A stretch of 33,455 nucleotides of DNA from Halalkalibacter oceani (GCF_023715705.1 NZ_JAMBOS010000035.1:1-33455), one strand, 5' to 3'. Numbered from the stretch's first letter, positions 1 to 7,983 are shown. Translations and numbers: made by a program. Notes: generated by a model not told the origin, from the letters alone.

Positions 1-110
1 TCAAGTAGATTTGTAAAATGAAGGGGGAGCAAAGGATTGCTTCCCCTTCATTTTGGACAGTGAATCCGTCAGTTTTAGGACAATTAGCGCCGTCAAGATC
101 CAGACATTGT
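1..110. mobile_element. Probable end of an insertion sequence (IS21-like), cut by window edge
   Basis: Two spaced copies of a TTTTGGACA-type motif (TTTTGGACA at 51-59 and TTTTAGGACA at 74-83) sit about 20 bases apart beside a strong hairpin, just where a membrane-protein reading frame breaks off. IS21-family ends carry iterated short repeats like this. The rest of the element would lie left of the window, so the family call is an inference. The repeats could also be unrelated intergenic sequence. Confidence 0.3.
15..54. terminator. Strong hairpin, bidirectional terminator-like
   Basis: An 18-bp stem (AAAATGAAGGGG arm at 15-26, CCCCTTCATTTT arm at 43-54, one G·U pair) closes on a 4-base loop. 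The ends are A-rich on one side and T-rich on the other, so it could terminate transcription in either direction. It lies in the presumed IS end. Confidence 0.6.
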
Positions 111-121
111 AGAACGTCATT

Positions 122-187
122 AACAGCTATAATGACCAACACCGTTGATAAAAACATAAGTAGCGCAAGTTTCGTCGATAATTTCAT
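122..187 (-). pseudogene. N-terminal stub of a membrane protein, possibly a sensor kinase
   Basis: An ATG at 187 follows a GAGGAAA-type ribosome site and encodes about 22 residues: KLSTK, then a hydrophobic stretch (LALLMFLSTVLVIIAV). This looks like the first membrane helix of a sensor histidine kinase. After about 122 the frame runs into sequence unlike a kinase and reaches the window edge, so the gene seems cut by the neighbouring element. The start codon abuts the stop of a nine-codon reading frame (TAAATG), as if it had been coupled to an upstream gene. The kinase identity is a guess. Confidence 0.3.
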
Positions 188-411
188 TTAACCGTTTCCT
201 CGAGTCTTATTATTCATCGGGACTTGACTCCTCTCACTTACACCTCACCCTTTGGATTGTATATGTTCCCCTTATAATCTTGCCTCTTTTAAATTATAAT
301 AGCCAGAAAATATGAAGAAAGCATGTAAATTACTATAAGATTTAAAAAATCAAAATTACTAATGCATGTACCCTTTCTTAACAATGACCACATTTATTTG
401 TATCAATATAA

Positions 412-445
412 AAAGAGCGTTCCCCCGCATAGAAGTTCGCTCTTT
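412..445 (-). terminator. Rho-independent terminator of the NlpC/P60-SLH gene
   Basis: An 8-bp stem, AAAGAGCG paired with CGCTCTTT, lies about 90 bases past the stop of the minus-strand endopeptidase gene. On the minus strand it is followed by TTTTTATATTG. Confidence 0.65.
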
Positions 446-532
446 CTTAAATCTAATTAACATGAACCAATTCATGTGCTGAAACGTGTATCTATATGTT
501 TCAATATTGTATATCCAATGTTTATCTAAACC

Positions 533-1555
533 TTATTCATATAAGGCCCGATGGAGAAAAACTGCAAATTGTGCGCGAGTCGTTGAAGCCTCTGGGCGGA
601 AAGTATTGTCATTAAATCCAGTAGTTATCCCACTAGCTGCTAGCCGTTGTATGGGTTCAAAAGATGGATGAGACGAAACAACATCTGTAAAATCTTTAAC
701 CTCAGAAGCTTCTGGTAAATTTAATGCTTTTGAAAAAACAATGGCAATGTGTTCACGTGTAAAGGGAGCATTTGGACGGAAGTTTCCGTTTGTATCCCCA
801 TTAAAGAGCCCAGCATCAACAACCGCTTGAATAGCTTCATACGCATAGGAATTCTCATTTACATCATCAAAGTCACCAGAATATGTAGTCGGTACTAAGT
901 CAAATGCGCGTGCAAGAATAATCGCTACTTGTGCACGAGTTACATCGTTATCTGGACGAAAGAAACTCTGATCAAAGCCTGTAATCAAACCATTTACCCC
1001 TAACGTTTCAATCTCTTGCTTTGCCCAAAAGTTTGTAGGTACATCATGATACTGACCCGCAGGAAGTGTCTCATATTCATTTGCTAGTTGCTTTACTATC
1101 TTGTCTTCCTCTAGAATCCGTCTAGCACCCAAGTATCTTTCTGCCCAATAATAGGGATCATTAACCGATGAAATGGAGACTCCTCTAGTCGAAGAAACGT
1201 GTATAAATTGATCGTCACCTATGTAAATACCAGAATGAGACGGTCCTGGTTTGTATGTTTCAAAGAATACCAGATCGCCTACTTGTAAATCAGATTTGGA
1301 AACTGATTTTCCTGCACCATATTGTCCACTTGCTGTTCTTGGAAGCTCAATCCCCACCTTTTTGTAGACATATCCAATAAATCCCGAACAATCAAATCCA
1401 CTGGGAATCGTACCGCCAAACCGATAAGGTACTCCTAGTTGTTCCTTTGCATGTGTAACAATATCAGCATGTTTTGAAGCATCTGCCTCATTTAAAGAAA
1501 ATAGGGTTGTCACCATCAGAATGGCTAGAATAGCTGATAAAACCTTCTTTTTCAC
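533..1555 (-). CDS. Secreted NlpC/P60 cell-wall endopeptidase with three SLH repeats
   Basis: This is a probable secreted D,L-endopeptidase that cleaves peptidoglycan stem peptides and binds the wall non-covalently. The GTG at 1555 is preferred because AGGAG precedes it at 7 bases, and translation then opens directly into a signal peptide (KKK, hydrophobic AILAILMVTTLF, cleavage near EADA). The NlpC/P60 domain (about residues 30-135) shows the catalytic Cys in FDCSGF and His in SHSGIYIG, with a third polar residue in FIHVSS. The C-terminal half holds three S-layer-homology repeats, each with an F.DV or FTDV opening and an FRP turn (FFRPDNDVTRAQ, FRPNAPFTREH, FRPEASTTRAQ). SLH domains usually bind pyruvylated wall polymer. 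The gene stands alone with its own terminator. Confidence 0.92.
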   Translation of the reverse strand: MKKKVLSAILAILMVTTLFSLNEADASKHADIVTHAKEQLGVPYRFGGTIPSGFDCSGFIGYVYKKVGIELPRTASGQYGAGKSVSKSDLQVGDLVFFETYKPGPSHSGIYIGDDQFIHVSSTRGVSISSVNDPYYWAERYLGARRILEEDKIVKQLANEYETLPAGQYHDVPTNFWAKQEIETLGVNGLITGFDQSFFRPDNDVTRAQVAIILARAFDLVPTTYSGDFDDVNENSYAYEAIQAVVDAGLFNGDTNGNFRPNAPFTREHIAIVFSKALNLPEASEVKDFTDVVSSHPSFEPIQRLAASGITTGFNDNTFRPEASTTRAQFAVFLHRALYE

Positions 1556-1956
1556 ATCCTTACTCCTTTCTCCGACAAAGTTCCATAAAATTCTATTCAT
1601 TTCTTAGATAAGTCTAGCACATCACCCTGAAAATTCATTTTACGGGTATTTAACAGTTTAAAGACAAAATGTCATAAAAAATTCCGTTAGTCTTAGAGTA
1701 ATATCAATATTTGATTAAAGCTTGAGGTTCGTAAAATCTATCTAATTCCGATTGGTCCAAAAAACGATTTTTATTGAGTGTCTTGAATCATATTCATAGT
1801 AGGTATGATAAGAAGATTATTAAAATTTTTAGTGATTCGGTCATATTTATCATAAAAAACCAAAAACAATGTGCAAAGGGAGACTAAACACATTGTTTTT
1901 CATTTTAAGTTGATAATATCGTTTTGAGTGATTGCAAAACTGTTGTATAAATCTCG
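1556..1956. other. Intergenic region with no gene seen
   Basis: This AT-rich stretch lies between the endopeptidase start and the response-regulator stop. I see only the ribosome site of the endopeptidase and the terminator at 1862-1900. No reading frame with a convincing start is present. Confidence 0.6.
1862..1900 (-). terminator. Terminator downstream of the response regulator
   Basis: A 12-bp stem (AAAAACAATGTG at 1862-1873 with CACATTGTTTTT at 1889-1900) and a 15-base loop, followed on the minus strand by GGTTTTT. It lies just beyond the response-regulator stop. Confidence 0.7.
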
Positions 1957-2664
1957 TTAATAGTATCGTTCTTTAGAATCTTCTTGTTGCGGAATTCTGT
2001 ATCCGACCCCCCAAACTGTTTCAACCACTGATTGCTCGACTCCAGCCTGTTTTAATTTATCGCGAACATTTTTTATATGGGTATCGACATTCCGGTAATT
2101 ACGGTCATCCAAGTCATCCCATTCTAGATACATGAGTTGTTCTCTAGTGTAGACTCGTCCCGGCTGAGAAAACAAGCGTGCGAATATGCCGTATTCTTTT
2201 TTCGTAAATATAACGGTTTTGTTTTTGTACGTCACCGTTTGTTGGATTTGATTAAGAGTAATTCCGTACATTCTATTAATGCTAACATCCTCGTCAGAAG
2301 GTTGAGCACGACGAAGCACTGAATGGATTCTTGCCACTAGCTCTTTTGGTTCAAACGGTTTTATTACATAGTCATAGGCACCGTTGTTTAGACCATCTAC
2401 AATCTGATCGGTTTCTCCAAGCGCAGAGAGAATGATAGTGGGTACAACTCTTTTCCTATGTTTTAACTGTTTAAGCACTTGTAACCCATCCATCTTTGGC
2501 ATCATAATATCAAGTAGCATAAGGTCAAAATGTTTTTCTTCAAGTATCTGAATGGCTTGCTCACCGGAATAAGCCGTCTCGACTTCAAAGTTAGCTGACT
2601 GGATACAAATCGATATTAATGTGTGCATTTTTTGCTCATCATCGACGATAAGAACCCTTTTCAT
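1957..2664 (-). CDS. OmpR/PhoB-type response regulator, no kinase adjacent
   Basis: A two-component transcription factor of 235 residues. The receiver domain (about 1-115) has the acidic pair in VDDE, the phospho-acceptor Asp in LMLLDIMMP, and the Thr/Ser and Lys switch residues in IILSALG and VIKPFEP. A winged-helix DNA-binding domain follows (about 130-230), with the usual FTKKEYGIFARL, YTREQLM and VDTHIKNVRDKLK elements and VWGVGYRI at the end. The start at 2664 is taken because it opens the receiver domain and has GGAG upstream. Upstream codons in frame give an unconserved extension. No histidine kinase lies next to it, although a possible kinase stub is at 122-187. Its target and signal are unknown. 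Confidence 0.88.
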   Translation of the reverse strand: MKRVLIVDDEQKMHTLISICIQSANFEVETAYSGEQAIQILEEKHFDLMLLDIMMPKMDGLQVLKQLKHRKRVVPTIILSALGETDQIVDGLNNGAYDYVIKPFEPKELVARIHSVLRRAQPSDEDVSINRMYGITLNQIQQTVTYKNKTVIFTKKEYGIFARLFSQPGRVYTREQLMYLEWDDLDDRNYRNVDTHIKNVRDKLKQAGVEQSVVETVWGVGYRIPQQEDSKERYY

Positions 2665-2870
2665 GTGATTATCTACTCCTTTCATGAAGAGTAAGCTACG
2701 CATGCTACTAGCCCAGCTAAACTCTCTCTTGTTATTGTTGTGCTTGTTACTAATATTAGTCTGTAAATATGAAGAAAGCATGAAGAAATGCACGTTAGCT
2801 ATGCGAATAAATACTAATTAGGAAGTAAGTTAGGATTAAAAATAAAGTGTTAAGTGGTAGACAAAATTAA

Positions 2871-2896
2871 GGAGAAGCTTGATCACCAAGCCCCTC
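2871..2896 (-). terminator. Terminator of the copA operon
   Basis: A 10-bp stem counting two G·U pairs (GAGGGGCTTG with CAAGCTTCTC on the minus strand) and loop GTGAT, followed by CTTAATTTT. It ends the copA and small-peptide transcript. Confidence 0.65.
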
Positions 2897-2905
2897 CCAT
2901 TTCAT

Positions 2906-3040
2906 TCATTTGTGACTACTGTGTTCCTCGTGCATGTTTCCACTATCTAACGGATTACCACCTGTTATAAAACTATAGCCAACAATTACAAGAGATAGGT
3001 AAATAACTCCGGACAATATCCACAACTTTCTTCCCTTCAT
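2906..3040 (-). CDS. 44-aa single-span membrane peptide downstream of copA
   Basis: A small gene with a strong GGGAGG ribosome site 7 bases before the ATG, starting 13 bases after the copA stop and ending just before a terminator, so it is almost certainly translated from the copA mRNA. The product has a positive start (MKGRK), one hydrophobic helix (LWILSGVIYLSLVIVGYSF), then a short tail with potential metal ligands (NMHEEHSSHK). The Met/His-rich outer tail suggests copper binding at the membrane surface. I do not recognise a named family. Confidence 0.72.
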   Translation of the reverse strand: MKGRKLWILSGVIYLSLVIVGYSFITGGNPLDSGNMHEEHSSHK

Positions 3041-3053
3041 AATACGCCTCCCT

Positions 3054-5465
3054 TTAAAGTTTTACCTTTTGTAATCTCAACGCATTTAAGACCACTGAGA
3101 CAGAGCTAAAAGCCATAGCCGCACCAGCTACCCAAGGAGCAAGCAACCCTACCGCTGCTATTGGGATAGCAGCCGTGTTATAGAAAAATGCAAAGAAAAG
3201 ATTTTGTTTAATGTTTCGCATTGTTTTTCGACTCATTTGAATGGCATCAACAACACTATTCAAGTCTCCTCGCATTAATGTTATGTCTGCTGCTTCAATA
3301 GCGACATCGGTCCCTGTACCAATTGCCATTCCGATATCTGCCATGGCAAGTGCTGGAGCATCATTTATTCCATCCCCTACCATCGCTACTTTTTTTCCTT
3401 GTTGCTGGAGTTTTTCTATTTCGGCACTTTTCTGCTCGGGTATGACTTCTGCAATGACATGACTTATCCCGACTTGTTTCGCTATAGCATTAGCCGTCCT
3501 TTCATTATCTCCCGTCAACATTACGACTTCTAAGTCCAGCTCTAACATCCGCTTAACCGCTTCTTTCGAAGTCTCTTTAACGGTATCAGCTACAGCAACA
3601 ACTCCTGCAAATTGGCCATCTATTGCAATTAGCATTGCAGTCTTCCCTTCACTTTCCAAAACTTCTATTTGTGAAAGAGCATTTTTAAAGTTAATCGAAT
3701 GTTGGTCCATTAACTTTCTAGTTCCCGCTAGAACTTCTTTGTTGTCAACGACTGCTCGAATGCCGTAGCCAGGTATGGCTTCGAATTGACTCGGTTCATT
3801 TAGAGAAACCCCTTCATTTCTTACACCGTTAACAATGGCTTGTGCCAAAGGGTGTTCAGAATTCTTTTCGGCTGAGCCTAGATAATACATGACATCTTTT
3901 TCAATAAAATCATTTGTCACACTTATATCAGTTAGCTCGGGCTCTCCTTTTGTAACGGTTCCAGTTTTATCTAAAACAACAGTTTGAATGGATTGTGTGT
4001 TTTCTAAATGCTCTCCACCTTTAAATAATAATCCCATCTCTGCTGCTCGACCAGATCCTGCCATAATAGAGGTTGGTGTCGCAAGACCAAGGGCACATGG
4101 GCAGGCGATAACCAAGATTGAAATCAGAGGAATAATGGCCGATCGTAAGTCTCCTGGGGTGATGATAAGGTACCATACTAAAAATGTTAAAACAGCAACC
4201 AAAACAACGATTGGTACAAAGATGCCTGATACCTTATCGACCATTCTTTGAATATTTGCTTTCGATCCTTGTGCTTCCTCAACCACTTTCACAATTTGAG
4301 ACAACGCAGTATCTTTACCTACCTTAGTTGCTTTGATTTTTATGGAGCCATTTTTATTAATGGTTGCCCCAATTACAGGGTCACCTACTGTTTTGTCAAT
4401 TGGAATACTTTCTCCAGTAATCATGGACTCGTCTAAGGCAGAACGTCCTTCTAATATCTCCCCATCAACTGGTACCTTTTCCCCTGGCTTAATAACGACG
4501 GTATCCCCAACCACAACTTCTTCTACCGGAATTTCACTCTCTATTCCATCTCGAATTACACGGGCATTTTTCGCCTGTAAACCAAGAAGCTTTTGTAGGG
4601 CTTGACTTGTTCTTCCTTTTGCCCTAACTTCAAATAACTTTCCTAAAACAATCAATGTGATAATAATAGCAGCGGCTTCAAAATAAAGTTCTGGCATTCC
4701 TTGTCTGCCGGTACTCACCCACTCCCATCCTAAATAGATACTGTAGAAATACGCGGCACTTGTTCCAAGAGCTACAAGAACATCCATGTTGGCACTTTTA
4801 TTTTTTATAGCGTGATATGCCCCTCTATAAAATTGTGCCCCAATGACAAATTGGACTGGTGTGGCTAGTGCCAATTGTACCCATGGGTTCATGAACATGT
4901 CCGGCATGTATAAGAATGAAGTAAATTCGAAATGGGTGACCATCGTCCATAAAAGGGGAAGAGTGAGAATCGTTGAAAACAGGAACTTCCCGTATTGCTT
5001 TTCAATTTCTTTTTCTTTATGGTCCATTTTTTCTTTTGCTTCTTGTTTAGGAATTAAGCTATACCCAAGTTTCTTTACGGCTTCTATCATGTCGTAAGGC
5101 TTTACATTTTTTTCATCATATTCTACTGAGATCATCTCCAGGGCAAAATTCACATTTGCGGAGAATACCCCCTCTAACTTATTTATTCTTTTTTCAATTT
5201 TTGTGGCACACGCAGCACAGGTCATGCCTGAAATGTCAAACTCAGCTTTCTCATGGATCACTTTGTACCCTAATTTCTCAATTTTGTCTTCGAATGCTTG
5301 AGTATTTGTTTGGGAAGGGTCGTATTTAATTTTTGTGCTTTCAAGAGCAAAATTCACATTTGCTTCTTGAACCCCATCGATTTTGGATAAGCCTTTTTCA
5401 ATTTTGTTAGCACATGCAGCGCAAGTCATACCCGAAACCTTCAAAGATATTTCTTCTTGACTCAT
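3054..5465 (-). CDS. copA: Copper-exporting P1B-type ATPase CopA
   Basis: A membrane Cu(I) efflux ATPase of 803 residues. Two N-terminal heavy-metal-binding domains each carry GMTCAAC (near residues 12 and 80). After the first transmembrane helices come the actuator loop with TGES, the membrane copper site CPC (in ACPCALGLATP), the phosphorylated Asp in DKTGTVTKG, the HP pair in SEHPLAQ, and the hinge GDGINDAPALA. The last helices hold the conserved N and MxxSS-type ligands (YN..., MAFSSVSVVLNALRL). The start at 5465 is chosen because GGAG lies 8 bases upstream. The longer frame adds six unconserved residues. A CsoR-type operator lies 20 bases upstream. A terminator separates it from copZ, so the two are probably transcribed separately but co-regulated. 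Confidence 0.97.
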   Translation of the reverse strand: MSQEEISLKVSGMTCAACANKIEKGLSKIDGVQEANVNFALESTKIKYDPSQTNTQAFEDKIEKLGYKVIHEKAEFDISGMTCAACATKIEKRINKLEGVFSANVNFALEMISVEYDEKNVKPYDMIEAVKKLGYSLIPKQEAKEKMDHKEKEIEKQYGKFLFSTILTLPLLWTMVTHFEFTSFLYMPDMFMNPWVQLALATPVQFVIGAQFYRGAYHAIKNKSANMDVLVALGTSAAYFYSIYLGWEWVSTGRQGMPELYFEAAAIIITLIVLGKLFEVRAKGRTSQALQKLLGLQAKNARVIRDGIESEIPVEEVVVGDTVVIKPGEKVPVDGEILEGRSALDESMITGESIPIDKTVGDPVIGATINKNGSIKIKATKVGKDTALSQIVKVVEEAQGSKANIQRMVDKVSGIFVPIVVLVAVLTFLVWYLIITPGDLRSAIIPLISILVIACPCALGLATPTSIMAGSGRAAEMGLLFKGGEHLENTQSIQTVVLDKTGTVTKGEPELTDISVTNDFIEKDVMYYLGSAEKNSEHPLAQAIVNGVRNEGVSLNEPSQFEAIPGYGIRAVVDNKEVLAGTRKLMDQHSINFKNALSQIEVLESEGKTAMLIAIDGQFAGVVAVADTVKETSKEAVKRMLELDLEVVMLTGDNERTANAIAKQVGISHVIAEVIPEQKSAEIEKLQQQGKKVAMVGDGINDAPALAMADIGMAIGTGTDVAIEAADITLMRGDLNSVVDAIQMSRKTMRNIKQNLFFAFFYNTAAIPIAAVGLLAPWVAGAAMAFSSVSVVLNALRLQKVKL

Positions 5466-5484
5466 TTTCTTCACTCCTAACATT

Positions 5485-5503
5485 TATACCATGTTGGGGT
5501 ATG
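5485..5503 (-). promoter_or_regulatory. CsoR-type copper operator in front of copA
   Basis: TATACCATGTTGGGGTATG is an interrupted inverted repeat of the TATACC/GGGGTAT class that CsoR repressors bind. It matches the 19-bp copZ site in length and layout, and a possible -10 (TATAAA, minus strand) overlaps it. No csoR gene is in the window, so the regulator would be encoded elsewhere. Confidence 0.65.
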
Positions 5504-5515
5504 TTATATTTTATA

Positions 5516-5543
5516 AAATAATCGTGCAAACGCACGATTATTT
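5516..5543 (-). terminator. Terminator between copZ and copA
   Basis: A perfect 12-bp stem (AAATAATCGTGC with GCACGATTATTT) and an AAAC/GTTT loop lie just past the copZ stop. The T-rich arm makes it a plausible terminator or attenuator for copZ. Confidence 0.65.
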
Positions 5544-5574
5544 ATTATATACCTTTCAATTACAATCACGTATC

Positions 5575-5784
5575 TTATTCCTCAATGTCATAGCCTTGTT
5601 CCTCAATAACATGTTTGATTTCATTTAAACTGACTTGTTTAGAGTCGTATTCAACAAGAACCTTACCTTTATCTAATAAAACTTTTACTGATTTTACGCC
5701 TCCTAATTGACCTACATTACCCTCTATCGAATTTACACAATGTCCACAAGACATCCCTTTTACAATTAGTGTTTTTTCTTCCAC
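5575..5784 (-). CDS. copZ: Copper chaperone CopZ
   Basis: A 69-residue cytosolic Cu(I) chaperone with one heavy-metal-associated domain. The copper-binding motif is GMSCGHC at residues 10-16, and the fold ends in GYDIEE. It should hand copper to the N-terminal domains of CopA, encoded next downstream. The start is GTG at 5784, with AGGAGG 8 bases upstream. The gene has its own promoter and CsoR-like operator. Confidence 0.95.
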   Translation of the reverse strand: MEEKTLIVKGMSCGHCVNSIEGNVGQLGGVKSVKVLLDKGKVLVEYDSKQVSLNEIKHVIEEQGYDIEE

Positions 5785-5825
5785 GACAAAATCCTCCTTT
5801 AAGTTTTTATTTGTGACGCAACTTT

Positions 5826-5855
5826 ATATTACTATACTCTAGTTGGGTATATCAA
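5826..5855 (-). promoter_or_regulatory. copZ promoter with embedded CsoR-type operator
   Basis: On the minus strand TTGATA (-35) and TAATAT (-10) are 18 bases apart. The spacer contains a 19-bp interrupted inverted repeat, read on the plus strand as TATACTCTAGTTGGGTATA at 5833-5851. A repressor bound there would block polymerase, as CsoR does at known copZA promoters. Confidence 0.65.
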
Positions 5856-5890
5856 GTGAATTGTTTTTAAAGGTTTAAAATTTTACATTC

Positions 5891-6158
5891 AGGACATTTG
5901 TCCTCTTAATAGCTCTTTCTTTCCTTGTATTTCTTAATGTTTTGAACTTGGAGGGGCTAGCCCCTCCAAGTTCAAAACATTTTCGGGCTAAAAGTGATCC
6001 TTCTTCCCATTTTCAATGGTTAATTTTCCCTTTTTAATTGTCAAGGATCATTTATTCAGGACATTTTTCCGCCTATTTGTTGCTCTTTGAAAATACTTAG
6101 GGGATTTGTCCGGTTCTTTTTGTCCTTACTCTTTGGTTGGTTGCTCAGGACATTTGTC
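5891..6158. repeat. Cluster of AGGACATTTGTCC-like motifs downstream of the DUF1670 genes
   Basis: Related copies lie at 5891-5904 (AGGACATTTGTCCT, arms AGGACA/TGTCCT), 6058-6073 (AGGACATTTTTCCGCC), 6100-6113 (GGGGATTTGTCCGG) and 6147-6158 (AGGACATTTGTC), with an extra TGTCC at 6121. The last overlaps the end of the broken second gene. A matching copy in the opposite orientation lies upstream of the gene pair at 7815-7829. The pattern resembles multi-site binding ends of a mobile element or an autoregulated operon. Confidence 0.55.
5936..5981. repeat. 46-bp perfect palindrome
   Basis: Each base from 5936 to 5958 pairs with its mirror from 5981 back to 5959. The centre is GGGGCTAGCCCC and the outer arms start AATGTTTTGAACTTGG. 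It lies about 145 bases beyond the last DUF1670 coding sequence. It could be a bidirectional terminator, but it lacks a clear T-run and is much longer than the other terminators here. A protein-binding or element-end role is also possible. Confidence 0.75.
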
Positions 6159-6914
6159 TTCAAAAAGAGATGGATGATGTCGTTTTAGGATGTCTAAATA
6201 TTGATCAATGACTTTCTTTCCTCGACCAGTAAGATGGCTTATATCCCCTTGGTCGATCTTTCTACGGACAAGGAATTTAACTTTTTCATAGTCCTTGATA
6301 TATCGATCGACAGCTTCCAAGCTATGGTGTGTCCGTTTGGCAATATCAGGTGGTGCCACTTGTTGTTCGTATAGCTCAATGATGATCTTTTTATGCGTGA
6401 TGCCTGGTCCTATATCTAACTGATTTCCCTTGATTGGAAGAATGATTTGGTGTTCTTCCTGGTACTCTTGGATTCTCTTAGAAATGGTCATCACGGATCG
6501 GTTGACCATAAGGGATAACTCTTCTAAGGTAAGTAATCCACCTTGTTCAAAAGCGGAATGAATGAGCCTTACAATTCTTGCTTGATCCCGTTTGGCGCTT
6601 TTGTCCCGATGCTTTTGAGGTCTTCTTCAGTAACCAAAGGTAAGTCAATTCGTTGCGATTTATAATCTTCAATTTTTTGTCCTAACTTTGGCTTTTTTAT
6701 TCTCACTGGAGGTGGTAATCCACGTCAAATTGCCAAAACTAGTTTCATGATTCATTGGGTAAAATTCATCACGCAATTGGCAAATGTCATCAGCGATCAA
6801 CTCGATCACTTTATGGCTGCCAATAAGCTTGTATTCAGACTCAAGCATTTCAATCAGTCCGCTTCGAAAGGTTCGTTTGGAGATACCACTCTCTTTCGTC
6901 TTTTGGTTCTTCAT
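6126..6914 (-). pseudogene. Frameshifted second DUF1670-family gene
   Basis: The N-terminal piece starts at 6914 with an ATGA overlap with the upstream gene (SGISKRTFRSGLIEMLESEY). It runs in frame to about 6700, then continues in a second frame (IKKPKLGQKIEDYKSQ, LPLVTEEDLKSIGTKA), then shifts again near 6600 to a third piece (RDQARIVRLIHSAFEQGGLL) that ends at 6126. Read across both shifts, the product parallels the intact neighbour through its two HTH segments: EELSLMVNRSVMTISKRIQ matches EDLSDLFEVDVRTIRRDIQ. Two separate frameshifts argue for decay, not programmed frameshifting. Sequencing error at two places is the alternative. Confidence 0.75.
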
Positions 6915-7732
6915 GACTTCATAGCCCCCTTTTTTTCCTGCACCATTGGTGAAGAAGGATTCGATCTCGTTAGAATATCCTCGAGTCGGTCTGCGTATTT
7001 TGGGCTGTTATAGTCATGAAATAGTTCCAAGTATTCGTTAGCCAAACGCTCTGAAATACCAGCAACGTGAGCGGTTTCAGCTACGGATAAACCTTTCTTT
7101 GAACAGACAACCACTCGTCCAAAGTCCTTCAAATAGCGCTTGATTGAATTTGTTGAGTGTTTGGTCGTTCGAGAGATCTCTGAATAGGTTTTATACTGTA
7201 AATACAAGCTGACAATCCATACTTTATGAGAGAGGGTCGGACCGATATCATGGTAAGCTCCTCTCGTTTGGATTCGAATACCCTCTTTCGTAAGAGATTG
7301 GATATCTCGACGAATGGTGCGTACATCAACCTCAAAAAGATCTGATAAATCTTCTTGTGTTAGTACACCACCTTGGTCAATGGCTTCTTCTGCCACCCTG
7401 CTAATACGTGATTGTCTTAAAGCTTTGCTTCCATGGCTCCGTCTCACTTCTTGGTCTTCTTGCCCATTATCTAGTGTTAGAGTGACGGTGACCATTGGAA
7501 GCTCTCTCAGGCGTGGACCATGCTTGGCACTGATCGCAATCACTTGTCGGTTCACTTGCCCATAGTCTGTTTCTCTATCGGGATCAAAACGGTGTAGCTC
7601 ATATGTCTCTTTGACCGTATCTATGATCGCTTCGGCCGTCTTTGGTGAAAACTCGAACTGATTTACAAACATCTCAAACAGTTGGCTGTCTCTTGACTTA
7701 GATTCGAGACGCTCTTGTACTGTTTTTTCCAT
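6911..7732 (-). CDS. DUF1670-family DNA-binding protein
   Basis: A 273-residue protein that I assign to the DUF1670 family from its overall layout, whose biochemical role is not established as far as I know. An N-terminal helical region (to about 50) is followed by a beta-rich segment. Next come a DeoR-like helix-turn-helix (LTQEDLSDLFEVDVRTIRRDI, about 125-145), a second HTH-like segment (YSEISRTTKHSTNSIKRYLKDF, about 185-206) and a third (LSVAETAHVAGISERLANEYL, about 215-235). It probably binds DNA at several sites. The start follows GGAGG, and the stop overlaps the ATG of a second, now broken, family member. Iterated GGACAAATG-type motifs on both sides are candidate binding sites. Confidence 0.75.
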   Translation of the reverse strand: MEKTVQERLESKSRDSQLFEMFVNQFEFSPKTAEAIIDTVKETYELHRFDPDRETDYGQVNRQVIAISAKHGPRLRELPMVTVTLTLDNGQEDQEVRRSHGSKALRQSRISRVAEEAIDQGGVLTQEDLSDLFEVDVRTIRRDIQSLTKEGIRIQTRGAYHDIGPTLSHKVWIVSLYLQYKTYSEISRTTKHSTNSIKRYLKDFGRVVVCSKKGLSVAETAHVAGISERLANEYLELFHDYNSPKYADRLEDILTRSNPSSPMVQEKKGAMKS

Positions 7733-7814
7733 GTCATTTGTCCTCCTTCTTCTCTGCTCCCAACTCTTACTACTAGTTTAGTGAGTTTGTCTGGAGCTGT
7801 CGAACGTCACTTTA

Positions 7815-7829
7815 GGCGGACAAATGCCC
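7815..7829. repeat. Inverted copy of the GGACATTTGTCC motif upstream of DUF1670
   Basis: GGCGGACAAATGCCC is the reverse complement of GGGCATTTGTCCGCC. It therefore matches the downstream copies (for example AGGACATTTTTCCGCC at 6058) in inverted orientation, as terminal repeats of an element would. Confidence 0.5.
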
Positions 7830-7935
7830 TTATTTATATTTCTAAAAGTGTATTATCATTCTTCTATTTTTACTCTTTTTATGAAGTTCTATCCTGATCA
7901 TTCGAAAAAACAAAATATCGATTCAAAAACTTTTT

Positions 7936-7983
7936 GAAAAGCCCCAAAACAATCACTTCACCATACGGATTCTTTCGGGGCTG
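7936..7983 (-). terminator. Terminator downstream of lgt
   Basis: AGCCCC and GGGGCT arms, extended by an AAA/TTT pair after one bulged C, enclose a long loop. On the minus strand the hairpin is followed by TTTTCAAAAAGTTTTTG. Confidence 0.5.

Noticed and set aside
3241-5097. Several plus-strand open frames across the copA region
   Set aside because: They are antisense shadows of copA, with no ribosome sites and no protein-like composition.
6595-6705. Programmed frameshifting as the explanation for the broken second DUF1670 gene
   Set aside because: Two separate shifts would be needed and I see no clear slippery site with a downstream structure. The neighbouring family copy is in one frame.
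7129-7335. A 68-codon frame within the DUF1670 gene, other phase
   Set aside because: It overlaps the HTH region of the intact gene in another frame and has no signal of its own.
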